A stretch of DNA of 64,000 bases, taken from the NCBI RefSeq assembly GCF_022489035.1, contig NZ_JAKVTV010000002.1, positions 62,001 through 126,000 of the forward strand, written 5' to 3'. A program made the position numbers and the translations under genes. Source of the DNA: Christiangramia lutea. Its GTDB lineage: Bacteria; Bacteroidota; Bacteroidia; Flavobacteriales; Flavobacteriaceae. Under the pieces are notes generated by a model. That model had not been told where the DNA came from, made no database searches, and saw only the letters and a program-made list of their open reading frames with translations. Shown piece by piece: positions 8,206 through 17,089 of this stretch (positions within the stretch are counted from its first letter, which is position 1; each line of letters starts with the position of its first letter).

Positions 8206-8850
8206 ATGAAAAGAAGACAGGCATTAAAAAATATTGGTTTAGGAGCCGGGATATTCATTGTAGGTCCGTCTACGCTTAGCCTTTTGCACAGTTGTAAGAC
8301 CGATCCTGAATATGATTGGGAACCAGTTTTTCTTACAGCATCCCACGGTTTCGCGCTGAAAAAGATCCTTGATATAATTTTACCCGTAACCGATACTCCA
8401 GGAGCTTTAAGTTTAAATATACCGCAATTTATTGATTCCTATATGGATCAGGTAGCAGATGAGGACTCAAAGACAAGATTTTTGAGGTCTGCTGATGCAT
8501 TTTCTCAAGCCTTTGAAAATGAATTTGATAAGGCTCAGGAGGAAGGTGAGAAAGAGGATTATGAGAACATCATAAAAAAATACCTGAAGGCTACACCGGC
8601 CGAGCAGGAGGAATTCGCAAAACGAAATACTGAAACTCAAGATGCACAGCAACAGGCTTCTGAAATACAAATCGATGCCGATGCAGGCGCGTATGCTTAT
8701 CTAACCAGTATAAGGAATCAGGCAATTTGGACATGGAAGAACAGTGAGGAAATAGGGGAAAATGTAATGTGGTATGATCCTATCCCTGGAGAGTATATTC
8801 CATGTGGACCGGTATCTGAACTAGCAAAAGGTAAAGCTATGTCTTTGTAA
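8206..8850 (+). CDS. Gluconate 2-dehydrogenase subunit 3-family protein (Tat-signal small subunit)
   Basis: A 214-aa protein starting MKRRQALKNIGLGAG, a twin-arginine signal (Arg3-Arg4) with a following hydrophobic stretch to about residue 27. A Cys at 30 (LLHSC) is not an ideal lipobox. The mature part has the subunit 3 features FALKKILDIILPVTDTPGA near 45-62 and a C-terminal WYDPIPGEYIPC. In known gluconate 2-dehydrogenase and FAD-glucose dehydrogenase complexes this small subunit provides the Tat signal and is needed for maturation of the GMC catalytic subunit. Its position directly after the GMC gene fits. A strong terminator follows at 8867-8909. Confidence 0.88.
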   Translation: MKRRQALKNIGLGAGIFIVGPSTLSLLHSCKTDPEYDWEPVFLTASHGFALKKILDIILPVTDTPGALSLNIPQFIDSYMDQVADEDSKTRFLRSADAFSQAFENEFDKAQEEGEKEDYENIIKKYLKATPAEQEEFAKRNTETQDAQQQASEIQIDADAGAYAYLTSIRNQAIWTWKNSEEIGENVMWYDPIPGEYIPCGPVSELAKGKAMSL

Positions 8851-8866
8851 GAATTAAATATAAAAT

Positions 8867-8909
8867 AAAACATCTTAAATATCTGATTTACAGATATTTA
8901 AGATGTTTT
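8867..8909 (+). terminator. Long perfect-stem terminator after the dehydrogenase operon
   Basis: A 19-bp perfect inverted repeat (8867-8885 and 8891-8909) with a 5-nt loop ends in TTTTT. It begins 16 bp after the subunit 3 stop codon and separates the dehydrogenase operon from the SusC/SusD operon. The A-run on the other side would allow function in both directions. Confidence 0.8.
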
Positions 8910-9158
8910 TAACTTATTTTTAATTTTAACGATAAAATTTTGTATTTCAGGTGATTACACATCTGTTATTTGAACATAAATTTTTTTAACGTAATTATTA
9001 AATTCCAAAAAAACGCATCGAATTATTATATATAATGAGGGTTGAACAAATAATAAATTTTGATTTCTTTAGTTTTTAATATTCTTATTAACAAATATTT
9101 ATATATATTTAAATGCGTTCAATGAAAGTTTGAACCACTCCAACTAAAATTTTTATTT
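8910..9158 (+). other. AT-rich leader/promoter region of the SusC operon
   Basis: These 249 bases hold no gene. They are very AT-rich and must contain the promoter and a probably long untranslated leader of the SusC-like gene. No full TTTG-N19-TAnnTTTG promoter and no convincing hairpin could be identified; the best partial -7 match is an AT-rich TATATTTA near 9105. Confidence 0.4.
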
Positions 9159-12100
9159 ATGAAACAAATTATCTTTAGGGGCCTTTTGTTTATTTCGGTC
9201 TTCCTGTTTTACGGGATGGTAAATGCACAGCAAACGGTAACCGGTACGGTAAGTGACGAAACTGGACCGCTTCCCGGCGCGACAGTAGCAATTAAAGGTA
9301 CTTCTACAGGAACCACAACAGATTTTGACGGAAACTATACTTTGAATGATGTTCCTGAAGATGCAACTCTGGTGTATAGTTTTGTAGGTTATGAAACCCA
9401 GGAAGTTGCGGTTGATGGTAGAACAACAATCGACGTGAATCTGGCAACAGATGCTTCCGAACTTGATGAGGTAGTGCTTATAGGTTACGGTCAAACCACT
9501 GTAAGAGATGCAACTGGAGCCGTCTCTTCTGTTAAATCGGAAGAATTCAATAAAGGTATTAATACCTCACCAGACCAGTTACTTCAAGGTAGGGTAGCAG
9601 GTGTTCAGATTACTCAGGCCAGTGGTGAGCCGGGAGCGCCGGCAAACATTAGGGTTCGTGGTACTTCTTCAATTAGAGCAGGTAACGATCCCTTGATTGT
9701 TGTAGATGGGGTTCCTTTAAGCGGTGGAAACGTAAGCCCAGGTAATGATACTGGTTTAGGAAGGAGAGGATCTACTAACCCTCTTTCTTTTATTAATTCC
9801 GCTGACATTGCCAGTATAGATATTTTAAAAGATGCTTCTGCCACCGCTATCTATGGTTCTCGTGGAGCTAATGGTGTGGTGCTTATAACTACTAAAGGAG
9901 GTAGAAGTGGAAAGCCTCAAATTAGTTTTAATTCTTCTTTTCAAACTGGTAAAATATCAAATGAATACGATCTCATTAGTGCTGAAGACTATCCTGGAAT
10001 TGCCAGTAGTGTAGGTAATCCCAATCCAGATCTAGGAGCGCGTTTAGATCCTTTAGGCTCTATCCTGCGTACAGCGTTTACTCAACAACATGATTTTTCT
10101 TACGGATCTGGTGGAGAAACAGGTAATTATAGAATTTCCTTAGGTTTACTTGATCAGGAAGGTATCGTTAAAGGAACTGGGCAGGAAAGATATTCTGGGA
10201 ATATTAATATCACCCAGCGCGCTTTTGATGATGTGGTAACTTTTAAATCTAATATTATTTACTCATACATTAAGGATGACGGAGAGGCTATTTTTGAGAA
10301 TGCTTCAGCGGAAGGAGATTTAATGTCTTCAACCTTGAGGTGGAATCCAACCAGGCCATTTTTTAATGAAGACGGTTCGTATAATCAACCTAGCGATAAC
10401 CAAAGAAACCCTCAGGCTTTCCTGGACTATTTTGAAGATAAAACAGAAACTTCAAGGATACTTGCAAACCTTTCTGCAAGTGTAAAACTTACTGAAGGTC
10501 TTGATTATAAATTTAATATAGGTTTAGATAGAAGTGAATCTACTAGAAGAACTGCTATATCCAATGCTTTTAATGCTAACAACATTCTCGGTAGAGGGGT
10601 GGCATCTTATGAAGATAATTATAATTTCAACAAGCTTTTTGAGCATACTCTTAACTATAATTCAGATATCGCTACCGATTTACAGCTGGATGCGGTTCTT
10701 GGTTATTCTTATCAAAGCTTTGAATCTAAAGGAAACAGTTTAGTTGGTCGTGATTTCAGTATAGCAGATCAGGATAAGTATATCAAGGATATTGGATACG
10801 CTGCTACTTTTCAGCCAACAGAAACACTCGCTTATTATAATCCATCCTCTGAACTTCAATCATTCTTTGGTAGAGCAAACTTTAACTGGAAAAGCCGGTA
10901 TTTATTAACCGCAACTTTAAGAGCTGACGGTTCGAGTAAATTTGGTAGTAACAATAGATATGGATATTTCCCTTCTGTAGGTGCTGCCTGGAGAATTGTA
11001 GAAGAAGGTTTTATGCCTTTAGCAGTATCAGATCTTAAGTTAAGAGGTAGCTGGGGTATTACTGGTAACCAGGAATTCCCTGCGGGATCTGCTCAAACTC
11101 AATTTGGACCAACAGATGACGGTTCTGCCGTACAACAGGTGAACGTAGCTAATCCAGACCTGCAGTGGGAAACAACTGAACAGTTTGGTGTTGGTATCGA
11201 TTTTGGATTGTTCAGTGATAGAATTACAGGATCATTTGATTATTTTACCAGAACTACAAATGATCTTTTATTCAGACTTCCAGCTATTCAGCCTGCTCCA
11301 GATGTAAACTACTGGACCAACTTTGATGATATCGAAATTGAGAACGAAGGTTTTGAAATTTCCTTTAATGCAGCTGTTGTAGAAACTGAAGACTGGACGT
11401 TCGATGTTTCATATAACATGGCCTTTCTGGATAATAAAATTACCAATGTAAGTAATCAGTTCCCAATTGGGATACCAACAGGTGAGGTGAATGGTAGAAG
11501 TTTAACTGGGCAAAGATCACAGTTGTTGTATGATAATCAGCCGCTTTATGCTTTTTATCTACCTGTTTTTGATGGATATGATGAAAATGGAGCACCAACT
11601 TATGTAGATGTAAATGGTGATGGAACAATTAATCCTAATTTTGACGGACCAGGAAGAAGTTCAGACAGAGATTTCGTAGGTGATCCTAACCCTGATATTA
11701 CATTAGGTATTGCATTAAACGCTACCTTTAGAAACTTTGATTTTAGTGCAAACCTGAACGGAGCCTATGGTCATCAGATCTATGACAATACTAATGCAGC
11801 TTTATTTTATAAAGCAGCCGTGGCTAACGGAGATAATGCTACCTACGCTGAGGTGAATTCAGGAGCAGATGCTGCCAATGGCGGACCTTTCCTTTCCACT
11901 AAAGATTTGTCAAGCGGTGACTTCTTGAGGCTTAATAGTGCATCTATTGGATATACCTTCATGGGAGACGATTTTTCAGTTGACTGGATGAACTCATTAA
12001 GAATCTATGTGGCTGGACAGAACCTTTTCGTAATTACTCCTTATGATGGATTCGATCCTGAAGTGAATGTGAATAAGGCTATAGATGATGTTCCATCCTT

Positions 12101-12167
12101 TGGTATAGATTATACTTCCTATCCTAGAAACAGAAGTGTTACGGTAGGAATCAATGCAAACTTTTAA
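9159..12167 (+). CDS. SusC/RagA-like TonB-dependent outer-membrane receptor
   Basis: A 1002-aa protein. A signal peptide ending at VNAQQ is followed by a carboxypeptidase-regulatory-like domain (GPLPGATVAIKGTSTGT, residues about 37-100). A TonB-box-like segment DEVVLIGYGQ is near 102-111. The plug holds the SusC signature DASATAIYGSRGANGV near 226-241, and the beta-barrel runs to an aromatic C-terminal end (GINANF). It is the energised importer of a SusCD pair, with SusD encoded 12 bp downstream. The cargo is unknown. It is separated by a terminator from the dehydrogenase operon but shares its orientation, so it may import the glycoside treated by the flanking keto-sugar genes. Confidence 0.97.
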   Translation: MKQIIFRGLLFISVFLFYGMVNAQQTVTGTVSDETGPLPGATVAIKGTSTGTTTDFDGNYTLNDVPEDATLVYSFVGYETQEVAVDGRTTIDVNLATDASELDEVVLIGYGQTTVRDATGAVSSVKSEEFNKGINTSPDQLLQGRVAGVQITQASGEPGAPANIRVRGTSSIRAGNDPLIVVDGVPLSGGNVSPGNDTGLGRRGSTNPLSFINSADIASIDILKDASATAIYGSRGANGVVLITTKGGRSGKPQISFNSSFQTGKISNEYDLISAEDYPGIASSVGNPNPDLGARLDPLGSILRTAFTQQHDFSYGSGGETGNYRISLGLLDQEGIVKGTGQERYSGNINITQRAFDDVVTFKSNIIYSYIKDDGEAIFENASAEGDLMSSTLRWNPTRPFFNEDGSYNQPSDNQRNPQAFLDYFEDKTETSRILANLSASVKLTEGLDYKFNIGLDRSESTRRTAISNAFNANNILGRGVASYEDNYNFNKLFEHTLNYNSDIATDLQLDAVLGYSYQSFESKGNSLVGRDFSIADQDKYIKDIGYAATFQPTETLAYYNPSSELQSFFGRANFNWKSRYLLTATLRADGSSKFGSNNRYGYFPSVGAAWRIVEEGFMPLAVSDLKLRGSWGITGNQEFPAGSAQTQFGPTDDGSAVQQVNVANPDLQWETTEQFGVGIDFGLFSDRITGSFDYFTRTTNDLLFRLPAIQPAPDVNYWTNFDDIEIENEGFEISFNAAVVETEDWTFDVSYNMAFLDNKITNVSNQFPIGIPTGEVNGRSLTGQRSQLLYDNQPLYAFYLPVFDGYDENGAPTYVDVNGDGTINPNFDGPGRSSDRDFVGDPNPDITLGIALNATFRNFDFSANLNGAYGHQIYDNTNAALFYKAAVANGDNATYAEVNSGADAANGGPFLSTKDLSSGDFLRLNSASIGYTFMGDDFSVDWMNSLRIYVAGQNLFVITPYDGFDPEVNVNKAIDDVPSFGIDYTSYPRNRSVTVGINANF

Positions 12168-12179
12168 TAAAATATTCTT

Positions 12180-13712
12180 ATGAAAAAAATAGTATTAATT
12201 TTATTCGTTAGTGTTCTTGTTTTTGGGTGTACCACCCTGGATGAAGAATTGAACGATACAGTAGGTAGTGAAGTTGCTGCTACCACTGCAGATACAGAGT
12301 CACTGCTCATTTCAGCATATCAGGCAATGAGGATTTTTGATACTCAGGATAATATATTTGCCCTGCAGGAGCATACCTCAGATGAACTAGCAGGGCCAAC
12401 TCGTGGCCCAGACTGGGATGATGGTGGTGTATGGAGAAACTTACATACTCATTCATGGGCGAGTTCTAATAACTTTATCAATAGTGCTTACACTGGATTG
12501 TTAAGTGGAATTTTCCGTTCAACACAGGTTTTGGAGTTCGATCCAACACCAGAACAGGCTGCACAGGCAAGATTCTTGCGTGCATTCTTTGCTTTTCATT
12601 TAGTAGATAATTTTGGGTTGGTTCTTGGAAGAGAACCAGGAGAAGATCTTACCACACCACCTTCTATTACGCTTAATAGACCAGAAGGTATCAATTTTGT
12701 GATCTCCGAGCTTGAAGAGGTAATTAATGATCTTCCAGATGTAGGAGATGCCACAGTGGCGAATAAAAATGCTGCCCACTTCTTACTGGCTAAGGCATAT
12801 CTAAACCGAGCGGTTTATATGGCGACAGATGCCAGTTCTAATGCAGCATCAGCAGGACCATTTAGTTTTGATTCTGGAGATATGAATAGTGTGATCTCAA
12901 ATGTCGATGCTATCATTAATTCTGGTGAATATGAATTGGAAACTATGTATTTCGATAACTTTTCTCCTACTAATACCGATGATAGTTCTGAAAATATTTT
13001 TGTAAGTGAAAATGTTAGGGGTAATAACCCTGCCAATACTCACTCGAGATGGCACATGACATTACATTATAACAATCAACCAGATGGATGGAACGGTTTT
13101 GTGACCCTTGCTGAGATTTATGATCTTTATGAAGATGGAGATATGAGAAGGGAATTCACTCCAGATTATTTTGAAGGAAATACCGGAATGAATGCAGGAT
13201 TCTTACTTGGTCAGCAGTATGCAGCCGATGGATCACCATTAGAAGATAGAAACGGCGATCCATTAGCCTTTACAAAGGATTTTTCAATAACAGCATCCAG
13301 TGAGGTGGCAGGAATTAGGGTTATTAAATATCCTGTAGACTTTACGAATATTGGGTCTGTTGGTAATGATTATGTTCATTTTAGATATGCAGATGCCTTA
13401 TTAATGAAGGCTGAAGCTATCCTTCGAGGTGGCGCTGCTACAAATGGGGATACACCTGAATCTCTGGTTAATTCTATAAGAGCCTTAAGGGGAACTTCAA
13501 ATCTCGATGCGGTTACTTTAGACGAAATTCTTGACGAAAGAGCAAGAGAATTATATTGGGAAGGATGGAGAAGAAATGATCAAATCCGTTTTTCAACTTT
13601 CTTAGATGCTCATCATGAAAAACCAGCATCTTCAGAAACCTATTTGTTATTCCCAATTCCACCAGATGCATTGTCTACGAACCCTAATTTAACTCAGAAC
13701 CCTGGATATTAA
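12180..13712 (+). CDS. SusD/RagB-like surface lipoprotein
   Basis: A 510-aa lipoprotein with signal ending VFGC (lipidated Cys17). It has the SusD/RagB layout: an N-terminal SusD-like helical TPR segment (AARFLRAFFAFHLVDNFG near 134-152, with the family's ARxLRA-type motif) and a C-terminal RagB/SusD part with DYVHFRYADALLMKAEA near 397-413, ERARELYWEGWRR near 456-468, and the typical terminal FPIPPDALSTNPNLTQNPGY. It caps the SusC pore and binds the substrate at the cell surface. It is 12 bp after SusC. A hairpin follows at 13735-13765. Confidence 0.97.
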   Translation: MKKIVLILFVSVLVFGCTTLDEELNDTVGSEVAATTADTESLLISAYQAMRIFDTQDNIFALQEHTSDELAGPTRGPDWDDGGVWRNLHTHSWASSNNFINSAYTGLLSGIFRSTQVLEFDPTPEQAAQARFLRAFFAFHLVDNFGLVLGREPGEDLTTPPSITLNRPEGINFVISELEEVINDLPDVGDATVANKNAAHFLLAKAYLNRAVYMATDASSNAASAGPFSFDSGDMNSVISNVDAIINSGEYELETMYFDNFSPTNTDDSSENIFVSENVRGNNPANTHSRWHMTLHYNNQPDGWNGFVTLAEIYDLYEDGDMRREFTPDYFEGNTGMNAGFLLGQQYAADGSPLEDRNGDPLAFTKDFSITASSEVAGIRVIKYPVDFTNIGSVGNDYVHFRYADALLMKAEAILRGGAATNGDTPESLVNSIRALRGTSNLDAVTLDEILDERARELYWEGWRRNDQIRFSTFLDAHHEKPASSETYLLFPIPPDALSTNPNLTQNPGY

Positions 13713-13734
13713 TTAGTTTTTGTATTTATACTTT

Positions 13735-13765
13735 AAAAGCCTTTCCGTATTTTGGAAAGGCTTTT
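13735..13765 (+). terminator. Hairpin between SusD and the first FG-GAP gene
   Basis: A 12-bp perfect stem (AAAAGCCTTTCC / GGAAAGGCTTTT) with a 7-nt loop ends in TTTT. It lies 22 bp after the SusD stop and about 33 bp before the next gene start. It could be a partial terminator that lets SusCD be made in excess over the downstream lipoproteins. Confidence 0.65.
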
Positions 13766-13798
13766 AACTTTATATCGGCTTAACCCAAATTATTGATA

Positions 13799-16700
13799 TT
13801 GAAAAGATCAGTTTTATTTTTGTGTAGTCTTCTCTTAATTCTTTCCTGCGCAGATGAAACCGAAGATAGAGTAAATAAAAGGTTTCAGATCCTTCCTTCT
13901 AAAGCGAGCGGTATAGATTTCAGTAACGAGATCATTTCCAGCAAAGAACTTAATATTCTTAATTATCTCTATTTCTATAATGGAGCCGGTGTTGCTGCGG
14001 CAGATTTCAACAACGACGGACTAGTGGACCTCTACTTTGCCGCAAATATGGATAGTGATAAACTGTATTTGAATCATGGAAATTTAAAGTTCAGAGAGGT
14101 TTCAACCCCAGCAGGTATTTTGCAGAATAGAACCTGGTCTAATGGCGTTACTACTGTAGATATTAATGATGACGGGCTATTGGATATCTATGTATGTGAA
14201 GTAGGTAATTACAAAAATCTTCAAGGAGCAAATAAACTTTATATAAACCAGGGCAACGATTCAGAAGGGATTCCAGTATTTTCAGAAGAAGCAAAAAAAT
14301 ACAATCTTGATTTCAGCGGGATGTCCACCCATTCGGCATTTTTCGATTTTGATCTGGACGGAGATCTTGATATTTTCCTGTTAAACCATTCTGTTCATCC
14401 AAACGCGAACTATGGTGTAGGATCTACCAGAAATCAGAATGATAGTATTTCCGGAGACAAATTGCTTAGAAATGATAATGGCCGGTTTACCGATGTTACC
14501 GAAGAAAGTGGTATCTACAGCAGTAAAATTGGGTATGGTCTTGGTTTGGCTATTGGAGATATAAATAATGATGGTTTTCCTGATATTTATGTTGGGAATG
14601 ATTTCTTCGAAAACGATTACCTGTATATCAACCAGCAGAATTCCACCTTTAAAGAACATATTTCTTCAGAGAATAGCGGGATCTCACATACTTCTCATTA
14701 TTCCATGGGTGTGGATATTGCAGATTTCAATAATGACGGACTTCAGGATATCATAAGTTTGGATATGCTACCAGAGGATCTCACTACTTATAAGGCCTCA
14801 GGTACAGATTTTTCATACCAGATTTACCATAATTATTTGAATAAAGGTTATGCAAACCAGTATATGCAGAATGCTTTGCAACTAAATCTGGGAAATATTA
14901 ATTTCAGTGAGATTGCACATATTTCTGGAATCGCGGCTACCGAATGGAGCTGGGCACCCTTATTTGCCGATCTGGATAATGATGGGAAGAAGGATCTTTT
15001 TATCACGAACGGGATCCTGGGTGCTACTAATGATATGGACTATATCAGTTTCATCGCTAATGAAAATATTCAAAAAAGACTAAATAAAGGAATGACCGAT
15101 CAGGATATGAAGATCATCGAGGAAATCCCGGTAAAGCGAACAGCCAATTATTTTTTTAGAAATCAAGGTGATTTGTCTTTCAGTAATATGAAAGGGAATT
15201 GGTCAAAACCTGAGGAATCCTTTAGCAATGGTGCCGTGTATGCCGATCTAGATAATGATGGAGATCTGGACCTGGTAACCAATAATGTGAATTCAAAAGC
15301 CTTTATTTATGAGAACCGGAGTAATAGCCTGGATAGTTTAAGCTACTTAAAGCTGAACTTTAAAGGCCCTGAAAAGAATAAATTTGGTATTGGAACAAAA
15401 GTGAAAATTTATACCGGTAAGGACATTCAGTTTTTGGAGAATTATCCTTCCAGGGGTTTTATGTCATCTGTACCACCAATACTTCATTTTGGTCTAGGAA
15501 ATCGATTAAATGTAGACTCTCTTGAGGTAATCTGGCCTGGAGGCGCTATACAAAAATTGAAGAATGTTGCATCAGATCAATCCATAACCCTTAATTATGA
15601 AGATGCCGTTGTACAGGAAAAAGTATTAGAAGAAAAACCTGAAATTTCCAGCGTGCCACTTTTGGAAAATAGGCACCGGGAGTTTTCCTTTAAAGATTTT
15701 ACCTATGAACCATTAATTCCATATTCCCAATCAAACCTGGGGCCGGCTGTATCTGTTGTCGATTTTAATGGTGACGGATTGGAAGATATCTTCATTTCCG
15801 GCGATCAGTTTAACCCCGGTAGAATGTGGCTACAAAATACTAATTCAGCCTTTACCCTTGTGGAAAACATTCAAATAGGCTCTAATGCCAGAGAACCCGT
15901 AGACCAGGTTTTCTTTGATATGAACAACGATAAAGCTCTTGATCTTATAGTGGCTTACGGTGGTACAGATCCAAACAATTCAGGAAAGAATCATCCGGAA
16001 ATATATTTGAACAAAAACGGAAATTTAGAGAAGACGTCTTTTCTTGATAAAATTGATATAAATGCTTCAGTTGTAAAATCTGCAGATTTCAATAACGATG
16101 GATTTGCGGATATTTTTATCGCCAGCAATTCAGATTATGGAAGCTATGGAAGATCTGGAAAAGCAAAAATTCTTTTGAATCAAAATGGTGCCGAATTAAG
16201 CGATTCTTCATACTATAATAATTCTTTGAAAGATTTGGGTATGGTCTACGATGCCTATGTTACAGATATAAATAATGATGATTATACCGATATCATTATA
16301 GCTGGACATTATATGCCATTGACCATCCTTCTTAACTCTGCTGAAGGTAATTTTATTAAAAAGGAGATCAATAATACTGAGGGTTGGTGGAATTCAGTTG
16401 CCATCGAAGATTTCGACAAGGACGGAGACCTGGATATTCTGGCCGGGAACTGGGGGCTCAACAGCAGGCTGAAGGCCAGTTTAGAAAATCCTTTGCAATT
16501 ATACCTAAATGATTTCGACGATAACGGAAAGACAGATCCCATTCTAACTTATTTCTACAAAGGTAGAGAAACCCCGTTGGCCACTAAAGATGAGTTGTCC
16601 AAACAGATCCCGGCATTGAATAAATCCTTTTTGTCTTATACCGATTTCGCAGAAGCAGATTTTAATGATTATTTTTCAGAGGAGAAAATTGATGGTTCCA

Positions 16701-17089
16701 TAAAGAAAAAGGTAGTAACCCTGGAAACCACTTTATTTGAGAATACTGGGAACCTGGAATTCAGGAAAATGAGTTTACCCAGGGAAGTTCAATTTTCATC
16801 TGTTCATGATATATTAATTACTGACATTGATAATGATGGTCTATCAGATGTTGTTATGGGAGGTAATAATTATCACGTCAACACCCAATTGGGTAGATTA
16901 GACGCCAGTAAGGCACTAATTCTTAGAAATAAAGGGAATTTGAAATTTGAATTAATCAGGAACAAACTCTACATTAATGGAGCAGTAAAATCTATTAAGA
17001 AAATAAAAATTCAAGATGAAAATTATTTCATTTTTGGAATGAACAACGATAAAACCCAATTTGTTAAATACCCCGAATTAAATGAATAA
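13799..17089 (+). CDS. Giant FG-GAP/VCBS repeat lipoprotein with ASPIC/UnbV domain, paralogue 1
   Basis: About 1096 aa, with a TTG start chosen at 13799 because it gives MKRSVLFLCSLL and a clean lipobox (LILSC, Cys17). An in-frame TTG at 13793 is the alternative. Many Asp-rich loops of the form DxNxDGxxD (for example DFNNDGLVD near 69-77, DINNDGFPD, DLDNDGDLD, DFDKDGDLD, DIDNDGLSD) mark an FG-GAP/VCBS beta-propeller that should bind calcium. Mid-protein the ASPIC/UnbV (CRTAC1-like) domain contains FGIGTKVKIY, SRGFMSSVPP, HFGLGNR and VIWPGG. A second set of FG-GAP repeats follows, with GNNYHVNTQLGRLDAS near the end. Known roles are binding or adhesion; no catalytic motif is visible. It overlaps the next gene by 8 bp. 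Confidence 0.9.
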   Translation: MKRSVLFLCSLLLILSCADETEDRVNKRFQILPSKASGIDFSNEIISSKELNILNYLYFYNGAGVAAADFNNDGLVDLYFAANMDSDKLYLNHGNLKFREVSTPAGILQNRTWSNGVTTVDINDDGLLDIYVCEVGNYKNLQGANKLYINQGNDSEGIPVFSEEAKKYNLDFSGMSTHSAFFDFDLDGDLDIFLLNHSVHPNANYGVGSTRNQNDSISGDKLLRNDNGRFTDVTEESGIYSSKIGYGLGLAIGDINNDGFPDIYVGNDFFENDYLYINQQNSTFKEHISSENSGISHTSHYSMGVDIADFNNDGLQDIISLDMLPEDLTTYKASGTDFSYQIYHNYLNKGYANQYMQNALQLNLGNINFSEIAHISGIAATEWSWAPLFADLDNDGKKDLFITNGILGATNDMDYISFIANENIQKRLNKGMTDQDMKIIEEIPVKRTANYFFRNQGDLSFSNMKGNWSKPEESFSNGAVYADLDNDGDLDLVTNNVNSKAFIYENRSNSLDSLSYLKLNFKGPEKNKFGIGTKVKIYTGKDIQFLENYPSRGFMSSVPPILHFGLGNRLNVDSLEVIWPGGAIQKLKNVASDQSITLNYEDAVVQEKVLEEKPEISSVPLLENRHREFSFKDFTYEPLIPYSQSNLGPAVSVVDFNGDGLEDIFISGDQFNPGRMWLQNTNSAFTLVENIQIGSNAREPVDQVFFDMNNDKALDLIVAYGGTDPNNSGKNHPEIYLNKNGNLEKTSFLDKIDINASVVKSADFNNDGFADIFIASNSDYGSYGRSGKAKILLNQNGAELSDSSYYNNSLKDLGMVYDAYVTDINNDDYTDIIIAGHYMPLTILLNSAEGNFIKKEINNTEGWWNSVAIEDFDKDGDLDILAGNWGLNSRLKASLENPLQLYLNDFDDNGKTDPILTYFYKGRETPLATKDELSKQIPALNKSFLSYTDFAEADFNDYFSEEKIDGSIKKKVVTLETTLFENTGNLEFRKMSLPREVQFSSVHDILITDIDNDGLSDVVMGGNNYHVNTQLGRLDASKALILRNKGNLKFELIRNKLYINGAVKSIKKIKIQDENYFIFGMNNDKTQFVKYPELNE

